Made by a program: the position numbers and the translations under genes. Under the pieces are notes generated by a model. The model did not search any database, was not told the DNA's origin, and saw only the letters and a list, made by a program, of their open reading frames with translations. 13,097 bases of DNA from positions 1-13,097 of the forward strand of contig NW_026570735.1 of NCBI RefSeq assembly GCF_019649055.1, read 5' to 3'. The DNA is from Paramacrobiotus metropolitanus. Taxonomy: Eukaryota > Tardigrada > Eutardigrada > Parachela > Macrobiotidae. Shown piece by piece: positions 1 through 8,554 of this stretch. Each line of letters opens with the position of its first letter. Position 1 is the stretch's first letter.

Positions 1-345
1 GACAGCGGCAGACATCTGTAGAACAACTTGTAGACATCCTGTGGACAGCCTGTAGACAACCTGTATACATCCTAAGAAAACCTAAAAAACCGAGAAACCA
101 GGTGGCTACAGTATGTCTACAGGGGTTTATACGGGCAGTCTACAGTGTGTCTGAAGATGTATAGAAGTACAGCAGCAGACATCCAGCTGAACCTAAGAAG
201 GCATGCCTGTACACCGGTAGACATCTGTAGACAACCAGTAGACACCGCCAGACACGCTGCATACATCCTAAGAAACCAGGAGACTACTGATTGGTCTGCA
301 GGGTGTATACAGCATGTATACAGATGTCTACTGTGACTACAAGGA
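1..345. repeat. Degenerate GTAGACA-type repeat cluster, direct and inverted, cut by the window edge
   Basis: Short words such as GTAGACA, GTATACA and ACATCCTAAGAAA recur many times. ATACATCCTAAGAAA occurs exactly at 65-79 and 261-275, and both copies are followed by GAAACCAGG, giving a direct repeat about 196 bases apart. From about 291 to 334 the words appear in the opposite orientation (TGTATACA, TGTCTAC), so the right side is an imperfect inverted copy of the left. This arrangement resembles the subterminal repeats of a DNA transposon or a foldback element, but no terminus or target duplication can be placed because the block runs off the left edge. The 63-residue ORF inside it has repeat-like composition and is not taken as a gene. 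Confidence 0.6.
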
Positions 346-1297
346 TAAGAAACGATTCACTTTTTTTTTCTTTGGTACGAAACGTTCCACAGGTGTCCTA
401 AAGGACCAGTACAAGAACTTTCTTCTTCCAACTTGTCGCAGTTAGTTAAGGTCAATAGATCTAAGGACACTCGGTTGCCAGCCTATGACCTGTATCACCC
501 CTACCAATGCAGTGAGCGCTCAAACGCCGCAAAATAGACTTATGTAGCACAAAAATTTCATAAATTCTTTATATTGTAATAAATTTTCCTATTTTACGTC
601 TTTTTGGGTTTTCTGGCTTTGTGACACTTTATCGGTATCGCTTCTTAGAGCTTCTTAATTTTTTACCTGGTTTTCTAGTACCGGCAAGCAAGCTGCCTTT
701 CAGCAAAAATTTTTCTGCAAAACGCCGCTCAACAGAATTGAAGAAAAGTGAATTGTCGGTTAGCATTCTCTCTTACTGCAGATTGTTTTTGTCAGTAGTA
801 CGTCGTTAAAAAAATATTGCGAGGCGAATCAGAGGCCGGAAAACCGCAATATCCTCGAAAACCCCAACTTCCCATGTACAGTATTTCCGGCCCCGGCTTA
901 AGACATGCTGTATAGTCTGCTAGGATGCATACTCAGTGTTGCGAGTTTCATAAAGTACAGAAAACCGAATAACATAAAACAAAACTAAAGAAAACATAAG
1001 AAAACATACTGAAAAGTAAGAAAGCATAAGAAATTAAGGAAATTTATCTATTTTTGAATTTAGAATTTTAAAAATTTCGAACATTTAAGACATAAAATAA
1101 TTTTAGAAACTTTCGATACATAAATTTACTTTGCAGCGTTGCAGCGTTCATTCCGGTGGGAAACGCGGTACAGGTCGTTGATTAGCCGCAGACAAGTATC
1201 TGTAGGTGTAGAATTATCTTTATTGAAATCGATTCCGTTTTTAGATTACTTTTGTTGAAGGCAGACTGATTTCTAATTTTTTCCGCACTTTTAAAAA
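346..1297. other. Non-coding stretch with an AT-rich purine-biased segment
   Basis: No gene is supported here. About 950-1125 is AT-rich, with loosely repeated AGAAAACATAAGAAAACATA-like words on the plus strand, followed by runs of A and T. A 9-base inverted pair, GGCCGGAAA near 834 and TTTCCGGCC near 883, lies about 45 bases apart and could be chance. GCAGCGTT is repeated twice near 1134-1149. Confidence 0.5.
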
Positions 1298-1315
1298 TTG
1301 CCATGTTTTACCGCT

Positions 1316-1378
1316 TGCCAGTGGCGAAATGCCACATGCCACTGCCGGTGGCAACTGCCAGTGGCAGGTGCCATGCCA
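1316..1378. repeat. Cluster of TGCCA/TGGCA palindromes
   Basis: About 60 bases are built almost entirely from GCCA and TGGC words in both orientations. CTGCCA-G-TGGCAG is a 13-base palindrome at 1355-1367. TGCCAC (1337-1342) pairs with GTGGCA (1348-1353) across a 5-base loop. TGCCAGTGGCG at 1316-1326 is a near copy of the palindrome. The DNA could form nested hairpins or a cruciform. It could be the remnant of a repeat or a set of binding sites; no function can be assigned. Confidence 0.55.
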
Positions 1379-2080
1379 CCTTTTACACCTTGCCAGTCGA
1401 CTGAGAGTCTGCTGGTAGACTGTCAGACTACTGACTGGTACGGTGTGGAGGGGTGCTTTATATATGGTCCTGGTCCGGATGGGCTCGGCTGCTATGGGTT
1501 GGGCTGGTGTGGCGACAAGCCAATGACAGAGTGCATGACGGCATGATGATGTAATATGCGGTCAGCGTTACGTCATATGACCGCGCAGGAATGTGCAGGG
1601 GATACCAACACGTAGGCTTCCGGTGACTAATGGTCGTAGTGCGACTAGTGACGATGTCGTCACAGTGGCAAGTCTGGCGTAGCACGCGATGTTAGAAGTC
1701 AGAATCGTGACGGTTGTTTAAACGAGGCAGCTGGCTGCCTATGGAATCTGCTTTGGTGTCGACTTTCGAGTCGAAAGTTTCGACTGCGCTATGGAAAGCG
1801 TTTGCGCGGAGCTTCTTGTAACAGCACTTAATCAACATTAGTGGAACCTGTCAAAACAGTTCAGGTGCAGCAACACCTCTGTCGATCGCCCGCTGGTTTA
1901 ATTTGCACCAAGCGCGAAGCGCGAGGTGCTGCAATAAGTCTTCGTCAAGAGCATAAAATTTGTCTGAAGCCACGAAGAGCGTACGTCACGCTTTTCCAGT
2001 TCCACAACCCCACCATTTCCCAGTGGTATTGGCGCGCTCGTGCAATAATTTGGTTCGCAACCACCGCTAGTAATTTATTT
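1379..2080. other. Non-coding stretch with two short palindromes
   Basis: No gene is recognised. ACTTTCGA-G-TCGAAAGT at 1762-1778 is a perfect 17-base palindrome with a one-base centre. GCACC (1905-1909) and GGTGC (1925-1929) flank two AGCGCG copies, making a possible small hairpin. The plus-strand open frame across 1841-2311 lies antisense to the probable XKR exon, starts on GTG, and has no recognisable domain. On the minus strand TTTATT at 2074-2083 reads as overlapping AATAAA signals just after the stop of the XKR-like frame. Confidence 0.45.
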
Positions 2081-2086
2081 ATTTGC

Positions 2087-2338
2087 TCAGGATGCACTTG
2101 GCACTGCAAATTGCCACTTGGCTCTCTTGTAACACAAGCGATAGCTGAGCGCGAATACAACGGGCGTAGCAACGAACACCGTCGTCAATGCTGCCCAAGC
2201 CAGGTGATCTTCCCAGAAATAATTTCTTGCCAATATACCGTCGGAAACTGTATTCGCAACAACCAAGCAGATTCCCAAACACGCGGACACCGTAGGCCAA
2301 TGCGAAAATAGAATCTGATAGTCGTCAGGGCGGCACAA
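2087..2338 (-). CDS. Probable exon of an XK-related (XKR) membrane protein, partial
   Basis: This minus-strand frame encodes two hydrophobic segments in the order and spacing of the first membrane helices of XK-related proteins, which include the phospholipid scramblases XKR8 and CED-8. Visible features are a first helix with VSACLGICLVVAN, the polar pair SD, then GILARNYFW and a second helix around WAALTTVFVATPVVFAL that ends in SYRLCYKR. In the family the first helix carries a conserved Asp, followed by an aromatic residue, a W(A/F)(A/G)LT stretch and a basic exit, and all of these are here. There is no in-frame ATG. An upstream TGA limits the frame, and a possible acceptor (CTATCAG) lies just before ILFSHWP, so it reads as an internal or second exon. 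The frame stops at TGA (2087-2089) with AATAAA words 4-10 bases later. No other XKR exon is visible, so it may be a fragment or a pseudogene. The assignment rests on pattern recognition only. Confidence 0.45.
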   Translation of the reverse strand: MCRPDDYQILFSHWPTVSACLGICLVVANTVSDGILARNYFWEDHLAWAALTTVFVATPVVFALSYRLCYKRAKWQFAVPSAS

Positions 2339-3896
2339 AAGCCAATTGATATACCGGGCCCAGATATTCTCCTCTCATTTCTGCGCTCTCACATGGCACA
2401 GTCAGCTTGTTGCGCCTAGATACGGCAACAACGGCATCCGAGCTCTTAGTCGTAACTATTGACCGCTGTTCATTGTAGGTGTTTTTTGTGTTATTCGTAG
2501 CTCCATCCGGGAGTGGGTAATAAAATAATGTTTTGCATCATCAGGAACTAGAGAAACAGTTGAAAAGTTCTCGCATGCGTTTTTCTGTTCGTCTTGAAGA
2601 TGCTACGCTTTTACCGGATGGTTATCTCTGAGCCGACAGTCTCGATACCTTTCGCAATAAAAGAAAAACGCAGTACATTAAGAGTGAAAATGTTGTACTG
2701 CGTAGGCCTGCTGTCTCGAAACCAGCTTCGGCACAGGTGGAATTACACTGCGCAAACCGGATTCGCCACAGGTGAAATTACACTGCGCAGCGCACAGATG
2801 CTCGTATTATTCAGAGCACTATCAAAATTTGATTTAATCAAAGTCGCTTTGCACCGGAAGTCATTTATATGTGGCACTATGTAATACAACGATCGCGCAG
2901 CAGAGTACAGTGAATCAGTCTTGTCTCTTCTAGCTTTTTTCAAATGATGGCAAATGTGATAAAGATTAATTTTGTAAACTAGCTACTATGTGGAATTGCA
3001 ATCAGATTATTAGCGGTCTTTGTTTTGGGCAGCGCACTGCGCATACTTCGGTTTTACTCGCATTCCGACCGCTTGCAGAATACAGTTTCGCATTCCGTCC
3101 ACCAGATCGCATTCGTCCCAAGTAGGAGTACAATCTTGATTTCTTTCCCTCTGTTTGTCAAAACTTGATATATCTCGTTCTCCCATTTAACTTAACTATG
3201 GTTGAAAGCTATCCGGATGTATTTCCGTTAAAGCCGCCTCTGTTTCGTAACTGGCTATAAACAGTTTTCATCATGATTGTTTAACTACTCGTAGTCCTGC
3301 GAGCGTAGGATGTATGTACCTACACTGCGCTTCGATCTAGTGCAGTGTCTGCCAGTCTGCTTTTCTGTCTGTGGACAGTGCACAATCAGTGAGTCACAGC
3401 TTGCTTGCTGTGTGCCTCTAGGGCGCAGACGGGTGTTCAATACCAAAGTTACAGTGTTCAGAGTTATGAGACGGCTTTGAGCAGCGTGTGGGATTTGAGT
3501 GATTAAAAGAGTTCTCTGCTAGCAAATAGGTTTCCTTCTGCAACGTGTAGACGTCGGTGCCGGAGGCCCGGAGCACACGCCTTTCTGATCCGCTTGGGAA
3601 CTTTTCACGCATGTATCTGTTCGGCATCTTCAGTTAAACTGGACCACGGAGTGCATGATACAGTATTTACTGGTCAAGCACACTATAATTTAAAATTAAA
3701 GCTGTATTTCATTTGAAGTGGATCGCTGTGATTCGGTTTGTACCTCTTAGCCAGTGGATCGTTCCTGCTCCCTGTAACTCATGCATTTCGTTTGGAAGCA
3801 TAGTTCATTTATTTCATCAAATTGTCAATAACCTCCAAAGTCTCTACCACATGTGTATTTTAAATTAAGTACGAGAGAAAGATAAGCTGAAACATT
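2339..3896. other. Intergenic stretch upstream of the acyltransferase gene
   Basis: No coding region is recognised on either strand. Open frames at 2594-2884 (plus), 2743-2943 (minus) and 3418-3627 (minus) have no recognisable domain, and the first starts at a non-ATG codon. The last few hundred bases probably hold the acyltransferase promoter and 5' leader, but no core promoter motif stands out. Confidence 0.4.
2729..2789 (+). repeat. Two-copy tandem duplication, unit about 34 bp
   Basis: GGCACAGGTGGAATTACACT plus GCGCA (about 2730-2754) is followed by GCCACAGGTGAAATTACACT plus GCGCA (2765-2789). The copies differ by only a couple of bases. It is a recent small tandem duplication with no evident function. 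Confidence 0.65.
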
Positions 3897-4523
3897 ATGG
3901 AAGTTTTGGGCGTCCAGCTGGCGCCGCTCCATGTCCCGCTGGAGCGCCGCTTGCAGACGTTAGCGGTGCTGTTCCACGTCAGTACATTCCTGTTCATGGG
4001 ACTGGCCAGCACCATCCTCCTCTTCATGCTCCTCTTCACCTCGCTAAGCTGGCTGTCCCTCCTCTACGCTGTGTGGTATGTGTACGATTGGGATCGGAGT
4101 TCGCGTGGTGGACGACGTTATCAGTGGGTGCGTCATTGGACCCTCTGGCGTTGGGTGCGGGATTACTTCCCGGTGCGGCTGGTCAAGACAGCCGAACTGG
4201 ATCCTCGCTACAAGTACATTCTGGGCGCCCACCCGCATGGCATCATGGGCATCGGGTTTTTGTGCTCGTTCGTGACTGAATCGTTGGATTTCAGTAAAGT
4301 GTTCCCGGGCATCCAGCTGCATCTGTTGTCGCTAAAACTGCTGCATCAGCTGCCGCTGTACCGTGAATATGTCATGTCGTTGGGTCTGTGTGATGTCAGC
4401 AAAGAAAGCATTGCCTACCTTATGAAGCAGGGACCAGGAACAGCCACTGCTATTGTGGTTGGTGGCGCAAAAGAGGTTTTCCATACACAACCTGGCACAA
4501 ATTTGGTTTTGAAAACCGAAAAG
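3897..4523 (+). other. DGAT2: Acyltransferase exon 1
   Basis: It encodes residues 1-209: the N-terminal membrane region, YFP, the catalytic HPHG, and VVGGAKE through LVLKTEK. The likely donor is AAG|GTACCG at 4524, phase 0. Reading on gives only VPVGR before a TGA at 4539-4541, so the homology ends at the donor. Confidence 0.9.
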
Positions 4524-6956
4524 GTACCGGTGGGGCGGTGACTGGCCAGTCCGATGATAAGACATCTTTATCTTAATACGGCAAATTGTTATAGTTAAAC
4601 ACGTTTCCTCATTTTAAGCATTACTGAGCATTCATTTATTTGACTGATTTGATTAAGTACAGTAGTTTGTGTTTTTCGAAATAACCTGTTATTGACATTG
4701 TCGGTTGTAACGCAACTTATCTGTATGCATGGTCCCATGGACGAACATTGCAAAAATAATGGTAACCATCTGTACGACGGGTAGAAAGACATAGTAGCTT
4801 TGAAGTTCCCAGTATGCGCTTTATAAGGTCTAATGGCAACAACTGCTTTTACAGGTTTTGTGAAGATTGCCATTCAGTACGGGTAAGCAACGCTAACAAA
4901 CGTAACCAATGGAGAAGCCTGTATGTGCCAGTATGTGCATTAGAACTCTATTTTTCATAACTGTTTCGGCAGCTTCGACTCATTTTTCTATGCAAGTGTC
5001 CTAGTGTGACAAGAAATTTTTGGTACACGTCAATCATAATTATGACCTCAGGTTTGCTTCCCGACATTTTGTTACATTTTTCGGATTTCCATAAATTTTT
5101 TAAATTTTTATATGTCTGAAAATTAGACTTCTTAAGTTTTAATAAGGTTATCCAAGAATTTCTTAGGCTTTTTAAGCTTCATTACGCTTCCTTAATGTAC
5201 TTCGGGGAATGTTTTTCGGTTCCCCGAGTGTCGTCAACGAAATGTCTGCATCAGCAGGCACTTCGCTCAGCAGTCTGGTGGTGCAGGGTCTAAATTCGAT
5301 TTTTTGTGAGCAGCCTTAAGGAAAATGGCCAGGTACTTAGTGTTAAAAATAGGATACATGCACTAAAACTTTTGCTTTCGCGCACTCCGAATTCATTTTA
5401 AAATCGGAAAAACATGCTATGTATCTGATGTTGGTTCACTTTCGACTTTATGGCCATGTGTCTTTTACAGCAAAGTTTCAAGAAGATCGGGTAACCAGTC
5501 TTTTGGTACACAACAATGCCTTTAAAGTTTTCGCCCATTTTAGTTCGCCATATCTCGGCAACCGGATGTTGCGCACGCAAACGGTTTTCAGAATAATATA
5601 ACTATACAAATCGTTTAGCTTTGGAATGACACAAAGTGTTACAGAAAAGTGATTCGGAGTGCGCGAAGCGAAAGTTTTAGTGTATGTATCCCATTTCTGA
5701 CACCATGTGCCGGACCATTTTCATTAAGTGCGAGCATGTACTTCGCATTGCCGCGAATATTGCTCCAAGTCCCAAGTGTTTCTACTTCCGCATGATATCA
5801 CTTTCTTTTTGCACCTTTCCTTTTTCTCTATTTGAAATTGTGAATGCTTGTTCGTTCTACCATACGACCGCACGGGTGCGTTTGTTATTGATCATAATTT
5901 TGTCAATCTGGAAGCAGTTTGTTGTTGATTACGCTAACGGCAAGATGTCCACAGCCGTTTTTGCGTCAAAGTCCGATTTCAAACTGCCGTTGATCGTTGG
6001 TAAAGGCGGTGACTGAGACTCTGAGAGTCTCTGACTAGCCAATACCAGCCACGTTTTCATGCAATGCCATATTGTCATGACATTATAGTACGTGTTTTCG
6101 GCGCAGATTGTTATGACACGGCATTGGTCACTTTTTCAAGGGCACACCTGGTTCCGACGTTCGCCTTTGGAGAAAACGATATTTACCGTTTGGTACATAA
6201 CAGCCAACCTGGGTCGTGGACTCACAGGCTCCAGCGGTTGTTCCAGGTCAAGTCCGGGTATGCTCCGGTACTGTTTAACGGCAGAGGCATATTCAACTAC
6301 ACCTTCGGAATTCTACCGCACCGGAAGCCCATTACCGTCGTAGTTGGATCCCCGATCCCGACGGTCCAAAACGATGATCCAAGTCAAGTAGGTAGACTGT
6401 GGTTAATTACGTACGGCACGCACGAAATTAAAATGACCAATACGTCAAAGGAAAAAGTAGATTATCATAATGACGCTAGACGGCTAGGGCTACGGCGTAA
6501 GTCTAACAAGACAAATAATAAAGCCGGTTGATGTCGTGAATTATAATAAACTGAACTTTTAAACTGTTACTTTGCACCCAGAGATATGGAAAAAAATCCA
6601 AAGAAAAACAACACATTCGTATTCCTGCTGTCGGTACCAGCTAGTATACTGCACTTTTGCGTTTTGGTTCGCTCTGACCACCGGATTATTTAACTGGGGG
6701 TATACTACGCGAATTTGAAAAATAATTATAATTTTGTACTAAACCAAAGCTTATTACATCTAATATAATATTCTAAAAGGTACTGTAAGTATCGTATCCG
6801 CATGTATTGCAACTACTAGCTCATACCGTAAATGGTTTGAATTAGGAGGAGATTGATACAGCTCATCGACGATATTTGGATGAGCTGCGGATGCTCTTCG
6901 ATACCCATAAGAAGCTCTACGGAAAAGGGGAAGACAAGTTGGAGTTCGTCGACTAA
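3897..6956 (+). CDS. DGAT2: DGAT2/MOGAT-family acylglycerol acyltransferase, four exons
   Basis: The enzyme adds a fatty acyl group from acyl-CoA to mono- or diacylglycerol, the last steps of triglyceride synthesis, at the ER membrane and lipid droplets. Exons: 3897-4523, 4855-4882, 6141-6387, 6846-6956. Together they give about 337 residues, the usual family length. Visible motifs in order are LERRLQTLAVL near the N-terminus, a hydrophobic double segment at residues 23-62, YFP (90-92), the active-site HPHG (112-115), FPGI, VVGGA (177-181), GFVKIA, LVPTFAFGEND, NGRG, PITVVVG, and a C-terminal helix with HRRYLDELRMLFDTHKKLYG. The ATG has A at -3 and G at +4. The N-terminus and the KTAELDP stretch look closest to monoacylglycerol acyltransferases; DGAT2 versus MOGAT cannot be settled here. 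Junctions 2-3 (GG plus G) and 3-4 (phase 0) are clean GT-AG splices. Junction 1-2 is one base out of frame with canonical sites. The symbol is a family-level label. Confidence 0.93.
4855..4882 (+). other. DGAT2: Acyltransferase exon 2, only 28 bases
   Basis: It follows the acceptor GCTTTTACAG and ends at GG|GTAAGC, a strong donor. Its frame reads GFVKIAIQY plus the first two bases of a Gly codon. This matches the family's conserved (R)KGFVKLAL block just before GA.LVP. It starts in phase 1, whereas exon 1 ends in phase 0. Confidence 0.85.
5305..5735. mobile_element. Long inverted-repeat (foldback/MITE-like) element in acyltransferase intron 2
   Basis: The left arm (about 5313-5400) and right arm (about 5647-5730) are reverse complements. 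The best core is GGATACAT.CACTAAAACTTT, then the G/C-rich GCGCACTCCGAAT. On the left this core runs 5352-5391, and on the right 5652-5691 in the opposite direction. Similarity continues outward, at lower identity, through GAAAATGG and CTTAA. The roughly 250-base centre carries short open frames on both strands without a recognisable domain. The ends are not sharp and no target duplication can be named, so the superfamily is unknown. It lies inside an intron, so it should not disturb the protein. Confidence 0.7.
6015..6031. repeat. 17-base palindrome GAGACTCT-G-AGAGTCTC
   Basis: The eight-base arms are perfect with a one-base centre. It lies in acyltransferase intron 2, about 110 bases before exon 3. 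A small hairpin is possible; chance cannot be excluded. Confidence 0.5.
6141..6387 (+). other. DGAT2: Acyltransferase exon 3
   Basis: It follows the pyrimidine-rich acceptor ACTTTTTCAAG and completes the Gly codon begun in exon 2. It encodes AHLVPTFAFGENDIY, SGYAPVLFNGRGIF and PITVVVGSPIP, all core C-terminal blocks of the family. The donor is CAA|GTAGGT, phase 0. Confidence 0.9.
6846..6956 (+). other. DGAT2: Acyltransferase exon 4 with stop
   Basis: It follows the acceptor GAATTAG in phase 0 and encodes EEIDTAHRRYLDELRMLFD, then HKKLYGKGEDKLEFVD and TAA (6954-6956). The EEID..H..Y...L..LF..HK..YG pattern is the standard C-terminal helix of the family. Confidence 0.92.
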
Positions 6957-7657
6957 CAAAAATTATGTTCCTTTGGTTGCTTTTATAACACATTATTCCA
7001 TCCACTCTAAACTCGTATTTGTACTTTATTTTGAGCATGAAGTGCAACATGACCGTGTCTTACTTTCTGTACAGAGTACTACTCACTCTTGCGCTATCTT
7101 GTGGTACCCTGAATAAGTTGCGCAGTTAATTATGTATTATTAGTACCTCTATAGAATTTATACTCTGCATTATTATTAGGTACTATTCAACATTCGTACT
7201 TATTTTTGCATTATTTTGCGCCTTCTTTTTTTGTTAGGGTGTGCATAATAGGCAGAATTTGGTTACTTTAGTGTGCATGCAGGTTAAACAAAGAGAAAGC
7301 GCCGCTGATTGCCTTAGACAAATCAACCATTGATGAGTACTACATCAGTACTATGTACGATATCAATATGGATATGGAAATTTCTGCATACCATGGTAGA
7401 GAACAATTTATTGCTAGAATTGACTGCCTTATCTCAGAATTAATCCAGCACTTTTGTATTGTAATCTGCAGTATTACAACTAGGTTTTGATAAAGCTCAA
7501 TAATAATATTATGATCGTCAGTCGTTATCACCAGTCCGGTTGAACAATGAAAAAATGTTTCTGTAAGGACATAAATTCTCGCCAATCTTGCAGACTTATT
7601 ATAAGAGTTCTACTCGTATAAACAGTTAATACTTGTGCTAAATCAGGCTTGAGTAAA
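6957..7657 (+). other. 3' flank of the acyltransferase and upstream region of the next gene
   Basis: No coding region is recognised. The acyltransferase 3' UTR should begin here, but no perfect AATAAA is seen shortly after the stop. TATTATAAG near 7597-7605 is about 55 bases before the candidate start at 7658 and could be a TATA-like element; this is weak. Confidence 0.4.
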
Positions 7658-7816
7658 ATGGGTCAATCGGGAGACGCTTCAGCTTATCCACCACCCGATG
7701 CCACGGGAAACGATGTGATTAGCCTTGCTCACCTTCCAGCGACGGCACATCACGCCGCCGGACTGGACTCCGTGGATTTTATTCGAGAGTATCGCCGAGT
7801 TAGGGTGTTTTTCTAA
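7658..7816 (+). CDS. Short coding-like ORF, candidate first exon of the triple-module gene
   Basis: The 52-residue ORF starts at AAAATGG (A at -3, G at +4). It reads MGQSGDASAYPPPDATGNDV, then ISLAHLPATAHHAAGLDSVD and FIREYRR. The composition is protein-like and more G/C-rich than its surroundings. Possible donors CGA|GTTAGG (7799) and AGG|GTGTTT (7805) are both phase 0. They would fit the phase-0 acceptor GAGCAG at 10961-10965, joining to IGYYNVMPTMQIGV. The second residue is Gly, but the sixth is Asp, which does not fit the usual N-myristoylation pattern. It could also be an unrelated small ORF or the first exon of another gene. Confidence 0.4.
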   Translation: MGQSGDASAYPPPDATGNDVISLAHLPATAHHAAGLDSVDFIREYRRVRVFF

Positions 7817-7898
7817 AGAGTTCCCTGTACTCCCACGAAACGCCGAAACAGTTATTTCAAAGAAAATAAAAGCCAGAAAAACCAGAACTAAGCACTTA

Positions 7899-8378
7899 GA
7901 AACGCAATGAAACTAGTCGAAACTCGTCGAAACGTACTGAAACTAGATGAAAACCCGATGAAACCCGTCGAAACCCGATGAAACCTGATGAAACCTGTTG
8001 AAACTTGCTGAAATGTGATGAAACTAACTGAAACGTGATGAAACTCGTTGAAACTAACTGAAACGCGAAGAAACGTGATGAAACCCGTTGAAACTTGCTG
8101 AAATGTGATGAAACTAACTGAAACGTGATGAAACTCATTGAAACTAACTGAAACGCGATGAAACGTAATGAAACTCGTTGAAACTAGCTGAAACGCGATG
8201 AAACGTGATGAAACCCGTTGAAACTTGCTGAAATGTGATGAAACTAACTGAAACGTGATGAAACTCATTGAAACTTGCTGAAATGCGATGAAACTAACTA
8301 AAACGCGTTGAAACGTGTTGAAACCAAATCAAGCTCGTTGAAACGTCATGAAACGCGATAAAAAAACATTAAAACGCG
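7899..8378. repeat. Minisatellite with a 10-bp unit (TGAAACNNRN) and higher-order structure
   Basis: About 48 tandem units of ten bases, consensus GAAACNNGNT, run almost without a change of phase. Neighbouring units differ, but groups repeat: a nine-unit (90 bp) block starting at 7991 recurs at 8081. The same leading units restart at 8211, 130 bp later, because four units (8131-8170) were duplicated as 8171-8210. The 3' end decays (8325-8378). On the minus strand the array is open in more than one frame and gives a ten-residue periodic peptide rich in Phe, Val and Ser; this follows from the 10-bp period and is not evidence of a gene. An A-tract every 10 bp is in phase with the helix and could bend the DNA. 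Confidence 0.93.
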
Positions 8379-8554
8379 AGGATTTTATGGGAGTTTGTTT
8401 AGAAATTTTTTGCAGAACTTCTGGCTAATACACAGAATAACACAGTGCACTAAGCAGTGGCATACATTCGGAATGATTCTAAATTCGAGCCCAATTTGTA
8501 CTTGTGTCACTAGCAAAACATTCACAAAGTTATAACACCTTATAATACAGAACA

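Noticed and set aside
1841-2311. 156-codon plus-strand open frame
   Set aside because: It starts on GTG, has no recognisable domain, and lies antisense to the better-supported XKR-like exon.
2594-2884. 96-codon plus-strand frame
   Set aside because: Non-ATG start, spans the 34-bp tandem duplication, and no domain is recognised.
5419-5601. Short open frames on both strands between the inverted arms (5398-5601)
   Set aside because: They sit in the centre of the inverted-repeat element, mirror each other, and show no domain; a possible 20-base exon at 5471-5490 (CAG before, GGGTAACC after) does not match the acyltransferase family.
5684-6016. 110-codon plus-strand open frame in acyltransferase intron 2
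   Set aside because: It begins inside the right arm of the repeat, resembles no family, and the conserved exons on either side splice past it in phase.
7658-7690. N-myristoylation at MGQSGD
   Set aside because: Asp at position 6 does not fit the usual small residue, so no lipidation is claimed.
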